This document shows, piece after piece, positions 25,496 to 34,218 of a DNA stretch of 39,639 nt. Position 1 is the stretch's first letter. Every line of letters starts with the position of its first letter. The stretch is from assembly GCA_900756555.1 (NCBI GenBank), contig CAAEKP010000081.1, positions 1 to 39,639 on the forward strand. Direction: 5' to 3'. Below the pieces are notes generated by a model. It saw only the letters and a program-made list of their open reading frames with translations. It made no database searches and was not told the DNA's origin. The DNA is from Peptococcaceae bacterium (lineage in GTDB: Bacteria; Bacillota; Peptococcia; Peptococcales; Peptococcaceae). The position numbers and the translations under genes were made by a program.

Positions 25496-27124
25496 CTATA
25501 CTTGTACCTTTACTAACTGATTCGTACCCTCTAACCGATACACCAACACGCCATTGGCATTGATGACTGCTTTGTCAGCACAATCGGAGGACGCATATAC
25601 CTGTTTCATCGTTTGACCAGATGGTTTCAGCACCAGCAGACGATTTGGATTGTCCGGTGTTTCCTTAAAGTGTGCCACCACATAACCATTCTGCCGGTAT
25701 AGACGAGTTACAGGAAAACTATCGTTCACATTCGTTATATTGCCCGTATGCTTATTCCAGAAAAGCAAGTTTCCTGTGCCTTTTTGACAATAATACACAC
25801 CGTTGTCCGTTGCTGTGAACATTGGATAATAATCAATTGGGGAATTTCCAATACTCCGAATAAACTGTGTTTCCCCAGTAACCAAATCCAACTGATACAA
25901 ATAATTATTTTTGTCGACTGCACTATCAGGCTTATGATTTGTCAAATAATAAATCGCATCATCTGTTACTTCAAATGCAAAAATCTCATCCTCAATGAGT
26001 TTCGTAGCTGCACCATCTTTTAAGCTGACACTGTACAGATAACTTTTTCCAGGTTGATCATTCGCTTCCCGCTGATAAGCACTAGCATACAACACCTGCC
26101 GTTTTTTATCATAGGAATCTGCTTTTACATTATAGTAGAATTTGTCACCCCCTAAACTTTTAGTCACACCATTTTTATCGCGGTACGCCATTGGAGATGG
26201 ATATCGACCGCCAATGACAGTGCCAGGAATTTCTACCTGGAAATCACCAAAGTCTGTATAATAATCATAACTGCGGTTGGTTAAATCTTCACTTACTTTA
26301 TTATTTTCGATGCGATACAGACATTCTCCACCCATAGTAGCACCGCCGGAATGATAACGGTAATACATACGGCCGCCTTCTTCAAAAAATTCTGCATACG
26401 GATAGCCTGTAAAATAGTCATCCTCAAAAGGAATGTTGGCTATAGTCTTGCGCTGTTTCTGATTTGCCAGGTCACTTAACGGACGCTGATACACCTCGCC
26501 CTTCTGCCCTTGGTAATACAGATACTTAGCATCAATCGCAAAGGTAAAGATATCAGTATCACCATACGGTTTCCGCGCATCGTTCAATGTCACGCTGTTG
26601 GTCTGCGCATTGCCTGCATCGATAGTCAGACCGTTTACGCCATTAAAGTTATACTTCCAGCCAAATTCATCCACCGCAAATCGCCAGGTCAGTGGAAAAT
26701 AGGTCACGTTCCGATAAGACAACAGTGGATATTGCTCTTTGCTGTTATTGATACTCTTGCCATTGACGGTAATTTTGCCGGAGGCAATCTGCGCTACATC
26801 ATTCTTTTTATTCTTCTGCTGCACATTCTGCTGATGATACGCGCCATTCAGATTGGATTTGTTAATCTTTAAACCCTTCTCCTTCGTCCACTCTGTTTCC
26901 ACGCCCAAGAACCGACAATCATAATACGTCATTGGAAAATAGGTGATGTCCTTGTACACCAACAACGGATATTCCCGATAACTGTTGTCGATAGTGGTGC
27001 CATTCAGCGTTACCGGAAACTGCGGCAAGGTAACACTCACATTAGCTGCCATGGCTGGTGTGGATAATCCCACTGTCAATGCCGCTGTTGCCAATAAAAC
27101 TTTTGTTGCTTTCTTCATAACCAT
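25496..27124 (-). CDS. exported stalk-domain protein, 542 aa
   Basis: A Sec signal peptide (MVMKKATKVLLATAALTVG, cleavage after AMA near residue 26) is followed by two copies of a copper-amine-oxidase-N-like stalk motif: YPLLVYKDITYFPMTYYD (first) and YPLLSYRNVTYFPLTWRF (second). The remaining 360 residues are beta-rich with repeated YLYYQ, MYYRYH, YYLTNH and VYYCQK segments, as in a beta-propeller or DUF5050-like domain. Copper amine oxidase chemistry is not implied, since only the N-terminal fold is shared. It is a full-length paralogue of the plus-strand 556-aa protein at 35593; the C-termini share FWNKHTG, QNGYV-AHF, TMKQV and DKAVIN. Expected at the cell surface; partner unknown. Confidence 0.82.
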   Translation of the reverse strand: MVMKKATKVLLATAALTVGLSTPAMAANVSVTLPQFPVTLNGTTIDNSYREYPLLVYKDITYFPMTYYDCRFLGVETEWTKEKGLKINKSNLNGAYHQQNVQQKNKKNDVAQIASGKITVNGKSINNSKEQYPLLSYRNVTYFPLTWRFAVDEFGWKYNFNGVNGLTIDAGNAQTNSVTLNDARKPYGDTDIFTFAIDAKYLYYQGQKGEVYQRPLSDLANQKQRKTIANIPFEDDYFTGYPYAEFFEEGGRMYYRYHSGGATMGGECLYRIENNKVSEDLTNRSYDYYTDFGDFQVEIPGTVIGGRYPSPMAYRDKNGVTKSLGGDKFYYNVKADSYDKKRQVLYASAYQREANDQPGKSYLYSVSLKDGAATKLIEDEIFAFEVTDDAIYYLTNHKPDSAVDKNNYLYQLDLVTGETQFIRSIGNSPIDYYPMFTATDNGVYYCQKGTGNLLFWNKHTGNITNVNDSFPVTRLYRQNGYVVAHFKETPDNPNRLLVLKPSGQTMKQVYASSDCADKAVINANGVLVYRLEGTNQLVKVQV

Positions 27125-27245
27125 CGCTTCCTTCCTGTCAAAAATAAGTCCTTATTCTAAGGCAAAAACAATTATTATTTTGTTTCCCCCCTATAGAATG
27201 TATAATAGCACGTTATTTCCATGATTGCAATATGAAGATATTTGC

Positions 27246-27713
27246 TTATTCCACTTTTACATTGTCGTATGCGTCCTGCAACAATACAGCCATCCGCGCA
27301 TACTCCCCATCGGTGCACTGTTCCAACGCTTCTGCAAATTCATCGGTGCCGTCATACCACACCACATCGCACAACGCCAACGCTTCACATAACGCCTGTA
27401 CCGCCAATTTATCTTCGCCGATGGTCTGTTCCCCTAATTGCGAAAAATACTGTAGCACGATATCTGGCTCTGCCAAAAATCGCCGGTACAATTCGTCGGC
27501 AGCGCCTTCGGAAAATGCGCCATCGGCATGCAGATAAAATGCTCCCAACTTTTCCAGCGAATACTCCTTTAATTCATTCACAGCAGCCTCTTCATACACA
27601 ATATCGTAATCCTCCGCTGCAATACTGACTGTTGCCTGTTCCTGCTGCCCACAGCCAGTAAAGAGCAGACAACAACACAAGAGTGTAACAATAAACCGCA
27701 TCTGTTTTTTCAT
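27246..27713 (-). CDS. lipoprotein, 155 aa
   Basis: Starts MKKQMRFIVTLLCCCLLFTGC; the lipobox LFTGC predicts lipidation at about Cys21. The mature part is acidic and helical (ELKEYSLEKLGAF, QALCEALALCDVVW), with no recognised domain. It lies 120 bp upstream of the 542-aa stalk-domain gene on the same strand and may be expressed with it. AGGAGG occurs near the ATG. Confidence 0.75.
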   Translation of the reverse strand: MKKQMRFIVTLLCCCLLFTGCGQQEQATVSIAAEDYDIVYEEAAVNELKEYSLEKLGAFYLHADGAFSEGAADELYRRFLAEPDIVLQYFSQLGEQTIGEDKLAVQALCEALALCDVVWYDGTDEFAEALEQCTDGEYARMAVLLQDAYDNVKVE

Positions 27714-27763
27714 AGAAAGACCTCCTGTAAATTAGTATAAAAAACATTGTACATTATTAGACC

Positions 27764-27945
27764 GTAGGGCGGCATGACCATGCCCGACGCTTTTCTGGTC
27801 GGGTAAGCCGCCGTGAATAAAAAATATGGCTTCAACAAAAAAATAGAGAAATCAAACGCTTAAACTGAGAATTTTTGAGCAGTTTTTCTACCGCAAGCGG
27901 CGGGTTGTTTTTGCACAGAAAAGCGTGCTTCACAACCCGCCCTAC
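27764..27945. repeat. 182-bp element with inverted ends
   Basis: Bounded by GTAGGGCGG (27764-27772) and CCGCCCTAC (27937-27945), which are exact reverse complements. Inside are the hairpin CCCGACGCTTTTCTGGTCGGG (27783-27803), shared with 19511-19531 in the other orientation, and a second stem CGGGTTGT/ACAACCCG (27901-27937). No coding potential. It is the main content of the 320-bp gap between the lipoprotein and kinase genes and looks like a miniature inverted-repeat or REP-type element. Confidence 0.7.
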
Positions 27946-28035
27946 AATTTAACAAAATTGATTGCTTAAGTTCTTGACAGGAGGATGATATCCTCCCCTA
28001 CACTAACATACAGACAATGCCAAAGTAACACATAC

Positions 28036-29346
28036 CTAATTTTCCAACAGAATTTTTACCGTAAACTCCACCCCCTCACACGCCAACTGCAACGAACCAT
28101 GATATTTCTCCGTCAGCCGTTTCATAGTATCCAGCCCATAGCCATGCAGAGTACTGTCCTGCTTGCTGGTGGCGATGTGATTCTCCTGAATAGCAATATG
28201 CTCCCGCACGGGGTTGCGCACTTCCAACAATAAGAAATCATCCTGCAATTTCATGCTCAGATGAATTACGCGGCGTTCTACTTCCACTTCACTGGCGGCC
28301 TCAATGGCGTTGTCCAGCGCATTGCCTAAAATCAGCACTAAATCCAGAAAATCCACATGAACCTCGCCGTACAGTGCCATAGCCGGACGCAAAGTGATGC
28401 CATGCTGCCGCGCTTTATCTACCTTGGCAGACAACACCGTATCCAGCGCAATATTGCCAGTGTAGTCGGTCACATTGCTGACCAGCTGATCCACCTGCTG
28501 TTCTAACTCCACGATGGCTTGCTCCACTTTATTGTTTTTGAGATAACCCCCCACGCCCAGCAGAAAATTCTTTTCATCATGCACCAGCTTTTTTAACTGA
28601 CGGTTCTTTTCGATGGATTCTTTATAGAACGCCTGCTGCGCTTGGTTTTGCTGCAGAACTAAAGCAGATTGTATCTTTTCCTGCTGCAATCGCCCCATCT
28701 TTTGAAAAATCAAAAAAATAAGCACACTAAACAAAACCAGCAAAAATTCTATTATAAGAAAATAAATCAACCCATGCTCTAAACCATTTCCAAGCGTTAA
28801 AAATTCGTACACATAAGATTGTACTAAGATTAATAACAATATGAGCGATATCATATTTATCCAATATGGATTATTCAGACCTCGGAGCACAACCAAATCA
28901 TGTAATTTCTTTTTCCACAACCGCCATAAACCATACAATATTACAAGGCGAATTGTTAGTGATAATGTCACGCCCATCACATATCCAATTGATTCTCTCC
29001 CAACCAAAAACGGATTGAAACCTATCATAGACATTATAATGGCCACACAAGTTTCTACTATTGTACCAAATACACTATAAAATACTGCAAGTAACACTTT
29101 AAGAAAAAAATTTCCCTGCCAACACATACTTAACAATACTACAGTACATAAGGACCATATTGTTTTCAGGTAGTTCTGCTCAATATAAATAGAGCCAAGG
29201 TAGAAACAAAGAAACATCGATAGATAAATACCCATAATAAGATATTTTCGCGAAATCTTCTTTTCAAAGAAAATATTATAGTAAAACGTCATCAAACAGA
29301 TATCTATTATTACATAAAGCAAATCCACAATATCTACAAAGCTCAT
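28036..29346 (-). CDS. AgrC-like sensor histidine kinase
   Basis: 436-aa membrane sensor. The N-terminal half (about 1-210) has six hydrophobic helices; a coiled-coil-like linker rich in Gln follows. The probable phospho-acceptor is H256 in VHDEKNFLLG, a variant of the HDxxNHL box of the AgrC/HPK10 group. The GHKL ATPase has the N box NALDNAIEA, the G1 region LLEVRNP and HGYGLDTMKRL. Such kinases usually sense a processed peptide or a membrane signal. It begins directly after the response regulator stop (TAAATG). No agrB or agrD-like gene is adjacent, so the signal is unknown. Confidence 0.9.
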   Translation of the reverse strand: MSFVDIVDLLYVIIDICLMTFYYNIFFEKKISRKYLIMGIYLSMFLCFYLGSIYIEQNYLKTIWSLCTVVLLSMCWQGNFFLKVLLAVFYSVFGTIVETCVAIIMSMIGFNPFLVGRESIGYVMGVTLSLTIRLVILYGLWRLWKKKLHDLVVLRGLNNPYWINMISLILLLILVQSYVYEFLTLGNGLEHGLIYFLIIEFLLVLFSVLIFLIFQKMGRLQQEKIQSALVLQQNQAQQAFYKESIEKNRQLKKLVHDEKNFLLGVGGYLKNNKVEQAIVELEQQVDQLVSNVTDYTGNIALDTVLSAKVDKARQHGITLRPAMALYGEVHVDFLDLVLILGNALDNAIEAASEVEVERRVIHLSMKLQDDFLLLEVRNPVREHIAIQENHIATSKQDSTLHGYGLDTMKRLTEKYHGSLQLACEGVEFTVKILLEN

Positions 29347-30063
29347 TTACTTGCCCCCTAAATAATATTGGTGATACTGCTCTTTCGCCTTCCCTCTAAA
29401 GCGACGGCTCACCGGTAACTGCGCCACCATTTCTTTTGGGGCGTATGCAACCTGCACCTGTTCATCCTGAAATTTCTTAATATACTTGCAATTCACCAGA
29501 AAGCTTTTGTGAATGCGGGCAAAACGATAGGCTGACAGCAATTCCTCCTGCTCGCTGATTTTACCATACATTTCATACACCTTGCCACTGCGCAGATGCA
29601 CCATCAGCTTGTGCTTGTCCGATTCAATATAAACAATATCTCGAATCTCCACCTCGATAATCTCGCCGCCCTGATTAATTTTAAAAATAGCGTGCGCTTT
29701 GCGATACTGGTTCACACAGCGCACAAATTCCTCCTGAAATAATTGCTTATCCAATGGTTTCAGCAAAAACTGAAAGGTATGCAGCCGCAGCGCCGATGAA
29801 ATATATTGGGTATAGCCGGACACAAACACCAGAATTAAATCAGGCAGTTTGTTTTGTAACTGCTGCCCCAGTTCCAGCCCGGTCATAGCACCGTTCAGCT
29901 CAATATCCAAAAATACCAGGTCAAAGGCAATGCCACTGTTCAGCATCGCCTCACCGGATGAAAATTCATATAACTGTGTCATAATGCCGGTCTGCTGCCT
30001 GGCAATCTCCTGCCGCAGCTCCTCCCGAATGGCCTCGTTGTCCTCACAAATGCCAATAATCAT
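29347..30063 (-). CDS. LytTR-family response regulator
   Basis: 238-aa regulator. Receiver domain (1-120) with acidic pocket E7/D8 and phospho-acceptor D53 in VFLDIEL, then a LytTR DNA-binding domain (about 140-238) with EIRDIVYIESDKHKL, ARIHKSFLVNCKYI. LytTR regulators bind paired direct repeats and commonly control surface or secreted products. The gene precedes its kinase without a gap, and has a near-consensus promoter. The exported-protein genes on the right are candidate targets by position only. Confidence 0.93.
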   Translation of the reverse strand: MIIGICEDNEAIREELRQEIARQQTGIMTQLYEFSSGEAMLNSGIAFDLVFLDIELNGAMTGLELGQQLQNKLPDLILVFVSGYTQYISSALRLHTFQFLLKPLDKQLFQEEFVRCVNQYRKAHAIFKINQGGEIIEVEIRDIVYIESDKHKLMVHLRSGKVYEMYGKISEQEELLSAYRFARIHKSFLVNCKYIKKFQDEQVQVAYAPKEMVAQLPVSRRFRGKAKEQYHQYYLGGK

Positions 30064-30089
30064 GCAAAATCCCCCTCCCCATACACTTT

Positions 30090-30118
30090 AGTATAATAAA
30101 TTCTATTATCAGAAGCAA
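30090..30118 (-). promoter_or_regulatory. promoter of the two-component operon
   Basis: Minus-strand TTGCTT (30113-30118) and TATACT (30090-30095) with 17-base spacing, 27 bp before the response-regulator start, which has a strong GGGAGGGGG. Confidence 0.75.
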
Positions 30119-30157
30119 CCGTCTTGTTATAACTGCAAGCGTGACTGTCATTTCAGG

Positions 30158-30199
30158 TAGCATATTTTCCCAGCTTGCATAATCAAGCTACCCGTTTTT
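30158..30199 (+). repeat. overlapping hairpins upstream of a lipoprotein gene
   Basis: GGTAGC can pair with GCTACC, or alternatively AGCTTG can pair with CAAGCT inside the same stretch; TTTTTA follows the second. The two stems share bases and are mutually exclusive, the form of an attenuator. However, it lies upstream of the predicted promoter at 30230, so it would need transcription from further left. Confidence 0.45.
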
Positions 30200-30229
30200 A
30201 CAATCTTACCGCCACTTATATCATTTTTG

Positions 30230-30258
30230 TTGCACAAAATGAATTGTTGTTTTATACT
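30230..30258 (+). promoter_or_regulatory. promoter of the 213-aa lipoprotein gene
   Basis: TTGCAC (30230-30235) and TATACT (30253-30258) with 17-base spacing, about 75 bp before the ATG at 30335. Confidence 0.75.
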
Positions 30259-30334
30259 AATGGTATGATTTGTATTTGCAAAACAATTAGCAGCACAGCA
30301 TTGCAGTGCCATCTATCACAAGGAGTGACTTATC

Positions 30335-30976
30335 ATGCGTAAAAATGTCAAAAAATTATTTCTTACATCCTTTCTCCTGCTTTCCTTTGGTCTGCTAGTT
30401 TCCTGTGGCACAGCGCAGGAAGTGTACGACACTGAGCCACCACAGTTAAGTCAACTCAGTGCCGACTACTACAAGCAACTGGGCATTACCGATGAAGTGC
30501 GGCAAAACGCATCTGCTGTCTATGTATCCTGCCCCACTGCTGACGGCGGCGAACTACAACTGCGCCTGCCGGACTATTGGGAGAAACTTTATAACTTAGG
30601 CACAGAAATCGCCCACGACCAAACAATTATTTACTTGTCTGACCAATATAATGCAGAAGTCGCGTGCAAAGGCGGCGACCTGTGGTCAATCAATGTACTC
30701 ACCTATGAAGAATATACGGAACGTTTTGATCCAGAGTTTATGCCACAACTGCCGGAAGCCTACAGCCAAATTCTTGGCGCAAACAGCGCTATCATCGGTA
30801 CCGACGACGAGCATATCTATCTTATCTCCCTGCCTACCGATGTGCGCTTTGACTATGAAGATGAATTAGCCACTGATTTGTACCACACCAGTATGCAGGC
30901 GCAACGCAAAATTGTCGCAGACTTTCTGGAAATCAACCACATCACAGTTAATGAAGAAGCGCCAGAGTTGAATTAA
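30335..30976 (+). CDS. lipoprotein, 213 aa
   Basis: Signal sequence MRKNVKKLFLTSFLLLSFG ends in the lipobox LLVSC, predicting a membrane-anchored lipoprotein. The mature region (LSADYYKQLGITDEVRQNA onward) is acidic, with mixed strands and helices, and has no family I recognise. AAGGAG lies 9 bases before the ATG, inside a leader (AAGGAGTGACTTATCATG) resembling that of the stalk-domain genes further right. It is divergent from the two-component operon and so a possible target of its regulator. Confidence 0.78.
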   Translation: MRKNVKKLFLTSFLLLSFGLLVSCGTAQEVYDTEPPQLSQLSADYYKQLGITDEVRQNASAVYVSCPTADGGELQLRLPDYWEKLYNLGTEIAHDQTIIYLSDQYNAEVACKGGDLWSINVLTYEEYTERFDPEFMPQLPEAYSQILGANSAIIGTDDEHIYLISLPTDVRFDYEDELATDLYHTSMQAQRKIVADFLEINHITVNEEAPELN

Positions 30977-31015
30977 TATTTGGTTATTGAGAGCGTTTCA
31001 TGTGAAACAATTTTT
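30976..31015 (+). repeat. parS-like direct repeat, copy 1
   Basis: ATATTTGGTTATTGAGAG followed by CGTTTCATGTGAAACA (30994-31009) and AATTTTT. The 16-mer matches the bacterial parS consensus TGTTTCACGTGAAACA at 14 of 16 positions. The same 40-base arrangement recurs at 31957-31996. It immediately follows the lipoprotein stop codon, so a short-stem terminator is the alternative reading. Confidence 0.5.
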
Positions 31016-31111
31016 CAGCACTACAAGCGGAAGATGAATCTTTGGTGAACATTCTGTCACCACTTCTACACAACTTATTCTTTTATTTATTTCACAAGGA
31101 GCTGACCTATT

Positions 31112-31891
31112 ATGCAAAAACGTTACCCCATCGGTGCAATTCTGATTATTGCTGCAATTTGTATGATGTGCTGGGGTTCCATACAAACTGCCACACAACA
31201 GCAGCTATTGGATGATATTGCTTACGCTAAAGCGCATGAAGTGTACTATATAACAGGCTTTCCCGGTATGCTGGTAGAGCTTTATCCACAGCGCGATATG
31301 CAGAATGAACACCACGTCTATGATTGTTTTATCGTGGGACTGAATGGACACTATCACCGCACCAACTGGCACTGGAACGCCAGCCTCTACCCAGACACCA
31401 CCGAATATATTGACCCGCCGACAATCTACTATGAGGATATCAGCCAGGACGGGCAGAAAGAAATTGTGTTTGTCTTTGGAGATGGTATCAACAACGGCAC
31501 TGGTGTATGCTTGTCTGATAGTTATGTTATCGGCGCTGACGGCACCGAATACACTGTGGAAAATCCACTGGATTATCTGCGAACCAATACCAGCAGCGCT
31601 ATCTCCCTGCCGGACACTGACATTGTCATTGATATTTACACTCCGCAGCAGCAATATCAGTTCCGCACACCGCAAGCACTTTGGGGCGAACCGGGCAATA
31701 TCAGCCTTACGGATACGGGCGCTCAGGCAGGCATTCCAGATTGGGTTGTTTATCACATTGAAGATGGCCGCTTATTTGCAGAAGTGCCATTCAATATCTT
31801 TGCCAGCGGCACAATCGGTCATTTTAATTTGTATTACGAAGAAATTGACGGCGCTTACCGCATCACCAGCGTTACCTGTGCAGAATATTAA
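31112..31891 (+). CDS. signal-anchored extracytoplasmic protein, 259 aa
   Basis: N-terminal hydrophobic helix (about residues 7-22, IGAILIIAAICMMCWG) after a basic start, then a soluble domain. YYEDISQDGQKEIVFVFGDG has the spacing of a calcium-binding VCBS/FG-GAP-like loop, but only one copy is present. The rest is beta-rich. I do not recognise a family. AAGGAG precedes the ATG within the leader AAGGAGCTGACCTATTATG; this leader and about 25 upstream bases resemble those before the gene at 34600, suggesting a shared origin of the upstream region. Confidence 0.75.
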   Translation: MQKRYPIGAILIIAAICMMCWGSIQTATQQQLLDDIAYAKAHEVYYITGFPGMLVELYPQRDMQNEHHVYDCFIVGLNGHYHRTNWHWNASLYPDTTEYIDPPTIYYEDISQDGQKEIVFVFGDGINNGTGVCLSDSYVIGADGTEYTVENPLDYLRTNTSSAISLPDTDIVIDIYTPQQQYQFRTPQALWGEPGNISLTDTGAQAGIPDWVVYHIEDGRLFAEVPFNIFASGTIGHFNLYYEEIDGAYRITSVTCAEY

Positions 31892-31895
31892 CACA

Positions 31896-31915
31896 TAAGG
31901 AGCTGAGCAGCAAAA
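31896..31915 (+). pseudogene. orphan copy of the shared leader, possible gene remnant
   Basis: ATAAGGAGCTGAGCAG repeats the ribosome-binding leader found before the exported-protein genes but has no start codon and no reading frame behind it. It may be the scar of a deleted family member. Confidence 0.3.
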
Positions 31916-31956
31916 CCATTGGAAAAATAAAAAAGAAAATATATAAGTTTGCGATG

Positions 31957-31996
31957 ATATTTGGTTATTGAGAGTGTTCCACACGAAACAATTTTC
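31957..31996 (+). repeat. parS-like direct repeat, copy 2
   Basis: Nearly repeats copy 1 through ATATTTGGTTATTGAGAG, then TGTTCCACACGAAACA (31975-31990; 13 of 16 parS positions) and AATTTTC. It lies about 60 bp upstream of the ECF sigma gene, 981 bp from copy 1. Confidence 0.5.
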
Positions 31997-32056
31997 ATTT
32001 CAGTGTAGCATTTCACCATGCTGCGGGATATTACTGGTAGAAAGGAGGCCAATGCA

Positions 32057-32548
32057 ATGGATCAATCAAATACGCAAGCGGACGAGCTGGAAGCTGTAAT
32101 GCACCAATATTCAGACATGGTTTATCGGGTGGCGTACACACAAACCAACTGCGTCAGCGACGCGGAAGACATCTATCAGGAAGTATTCTTGCAGTATGTC
32201 AAAAAACATCCCGCCTTTGCCAGTGAAGAACATCGCAAGGCATGGCTGCTGCGAGTAACCATCAACGGCTGCAAAAAGCTGTGGCGCTCAGCATGGCAGC
32301 GCAAAACCACCTTAACGGAAGTTGTACCCGCCAACAGCACTATCGCACCGGAGCATCTTTATTTGCTGGAAGCCCTCAAACAAATCCCTCTGAAATACAG
32401 AACGGTATTACATTTGTTTTATTATGAGGACTTACCCACGCAGCAGATTGCCCAACTACTGGGGCGGCGGGAATCCACCGTGCGCACCCAGCTCACCCGG
32501 GCACGGGAAAAACTGCAATCTGTATTGAAGGAGGACTGGCTGGAATGA
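32057..32548 (+). CDS. ECF-type RNA polymerase sigma factor
   Basis: 163-aa sigma-70 family protein with region 2 (DMVYRVAYTQTNCVSDAEDIYQEVFLQYV) and region 4 (YRTVLHLFYYEDL, QIAQLLGRRESTVRTQLTRAREKL); regions 1 and 3 are missing, as in ECF factors. The start at 32057 has AAAGGAGG 8 bases upstream; an ATG at 32018 lacks one. The last four bases overlap the start of the anti-sigma gene (ATGA), which couples their translation. Targets are unknown; the exported-protein genes downstream are candidates by proximity. Confidence 0.94.
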   Translation: MDQSNTQADELEAVMHQYSDMVYRVAYTQTNCVSDAEDIYQEVFLQYVKKHPAFASEEHRKAWLLRVTINGCKKLWRSAWQRKTTLTEVVPANSTIAPEHLYLLEALKQIPLKYRTVLHLFYYEDLPTQQIAQLLGRRESTVRTQLTRAREKLQSVLKEDWLE

Positions 32549-33885
32549 AAAATGCTTACAAAAATGCAGTAAACCAAATCACCACACCATCTGCCTTACA
32601 GCAGCAAACGTTCAACAAAATGCTGGCGCAGACCCAGCGCAAAACAAATCGGTGCTGGCGGAAAGTGCCCGTGGCAATCACTGTGGTGTGCATTATCTGT
32701 ATCTGTGGCGCTGTGCCTGTAATGGCAGCAATCTCGCCCTCATTCAACAATCTGTTATCACTGGTAGCACCAGACTTAGGCCACATACTCGCTCCTGTGC
32801 AGCTTTCCTGCACCGACAACGGCATTAAAATGCAGGTGGAAGCGGTGGCACAGGATGGCGAATCTATCGTGGCGTACCTCACCATGCAGGATTTAGAGGC
32901 TGACCGTCTGGATGACAGCGTGGATTTGTACAATTACAATATCAAAGGTTACACTACCTTCACCCATCGGCAAATCAACTATGATGCGGAACAAAAAAAA
33001 GCATTGTTAGAGTTGTCCGCCTTCTGTGGGGATAATACCGCCGCCGTGGGCAAAACTACCCTGTCCGTACAATCTTTTTTAACCGGACAACAAAAATATA
33101 AAGAAATACCTGTAGATTTGCAATTAACCGACAATCCTGCCACTACAACAGCAGAAATACACGGTGGCAGCGGCGATTTATATGAACAACTAACACAGCG
33201 GCGTGATGGATGGTACGCCACAGCTACTGTATTACAAACCAGCAAACAGCAAAAAATCCGCGATGATATCAATTTCTTTTTCATCACCGGTGCAGGTTTT
33301 GTGGACGGAAGATTGCATATTCAAACCTACTGGACGCCATCCGTAGATAATCACGGATATATCGGCTTGCGTCGTTCCAATGGAGATAAAATCTATTTCT
33401 CCTCATTACAATACACTACCGATGAAAATTGGGGTGACGGCAACCCGCATTCCAAATATATTGAATATGTCTGGGATATTACACCGGAAGAATTGGCAGA
33501 CTGCATCGTCTATGCTGACCTGTGGGCAGACGATACCTACTTAGAAGGCGACTGGCGCGTGACCTTCCCGAGCGACACCCTGCGCACCATCGAACTGAAA
33601 GGCAAGGAGTTGTCCGCTCTTGATGTGCCTATCCAGCACATAGAAATCTCGCCGCTGGGCATTACCCTCACCGGAAATAAAGATTATCTGCAAGGGCTGC
33701 AATATACCCTGAGCGAGGACAAACACACCCTGCTGCTCACCCGCAGCAGTTCTGGCGGCAGCAGTCATACTTGGACAGACGGTGACAAGAGTAAATTGCA
33801 ACTGCCTGCCACCGAATTTATCGACATTGACCCGCTGCAGCAAGTGCAGATTGAAGATAAAACTATCCCATTGCCACAACAGTGA
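32545..33885 (+). CDS. membrane anti-sigma factor, DUF4179-like
   Basis: 446 aa. A basic cytoplasmic segment (1-45, with no zinc-binding HxxxCxxC) precedes one membrane helix (about 46-66, VPVAITVVCIICICGAVPV) and a large external domain. The part after the helix (LSCTDNGIKMQVEAVAQDG, VAYLTMQDLE) is the pattern of DUF4179, regularly encoded next to ECF sigma factors in Firmicutes. It should hold the sigma factor at the membrane and release it on an external signal. C-terminal region has Ser/Gly-rich SSSGGSSHTW. Translationally coupled to the sigma gene. Confidence 0.88.
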   Translation: MKNAYKNAVNQITTPSALQQQTFNKMLAQTQRKTNRCWRKVPVAITVVCIICICGAVPVMAAISPSFNNLLSLVAPDLGHILAPVQLSCTDNGIKMQVEAVAQDGESIVAYLTMQDLEADRLDDSVDLYNYNIKGYTTFTHRQINYDAEQKKALLELSAFCGDNTAAVGKTTLSVQSFLTGQQKYKEIPVDLQLTDNPATTTAEIHGGSGDLYEQLTQRRDGWYATATVLQTSKQQKIRDDINFFFITGAGFVDGRLHIQTYWTPSVDNHGYIGLRRSNGDKIYFSSLQYTTDENWGDGNPHSKYIEYVWDITPEELADCIVYADLWADDTYLEGDWRVTFPSDTLRTIELKGKELSALDVPIQHIEISPLGITLTGNKDYLQGLQYTLSEDKHTLLLTRSSSGGSSHTWTDGDKSKLQLPATEFIDIDPLQQVQIEDKTIPLPQQ

Positions 33886-33916
33886 TAACGTATTTTTCTG
33901 CTTAACCAATAAACTG

Positions 33917-34029
33917 GTGTAGTATTTGCCTCAATAGGTGTACCTTTTGATGTAGTTTTTTTCCTGTCAACCAATAGTGCGGTGTAGTTTTATGTACCTT
34001 TTCTGTGCCATAACTTTTTTATAAAACAA
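33917..34029. repeat. cluster of GTGTAGT-type direct repeats
   Basis: GGTGTAGTATTTG, GATGTAGTTTTTTT and GGTGTAGTTTTATG recur within 65 bp, with TGTACCTTTT twice. TGTCAACCAATA (33965-33976) and AACTTTTTTATAAAA (from 34012) recur in the same order and nearly the same spacing at 34436-34498, so the two stretches are diverged duplicates. The 714-bp gap 33886-34599 has no convincing gene. Confidence 0.5.
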
Positions 34030-34121
34030 CGAATAATTGAATTATAGATTAAACAATAGGAAAAATGCTACATCAAATAACGCAATAAGGATATTGCAAT
34101 GCGGAAGAAATTCTACCGTAT

Positions 34122-34147
34122 GTGGCGGTGTGTGGTCACACCGCCCT
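34122..34147. repeat. hairpin ending in CCGCCCTAC
   Basis: GGCGGTGTG and CACACCGCC pair around TGGT. The end CCGCCCTAC is identical to the right end of the element at 27764-27945, suggesting a related extragenic repeat. Confidence 0.5.
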
Positions 34148-34218
34148 ACAAAAACAACACAGCCAAACATTCGCGCAGAAGTTCGCGCTTCAAAAGAACA
34201 AGTACGCTCTGAGGATTG

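Noticed and set aside
31205..31898. Two frames of about 183 codons overlapping the 259-aa gene
   Set aside because: The 259-aa frame has a ribosome-binding site and signal anchor; the others are its shadows.
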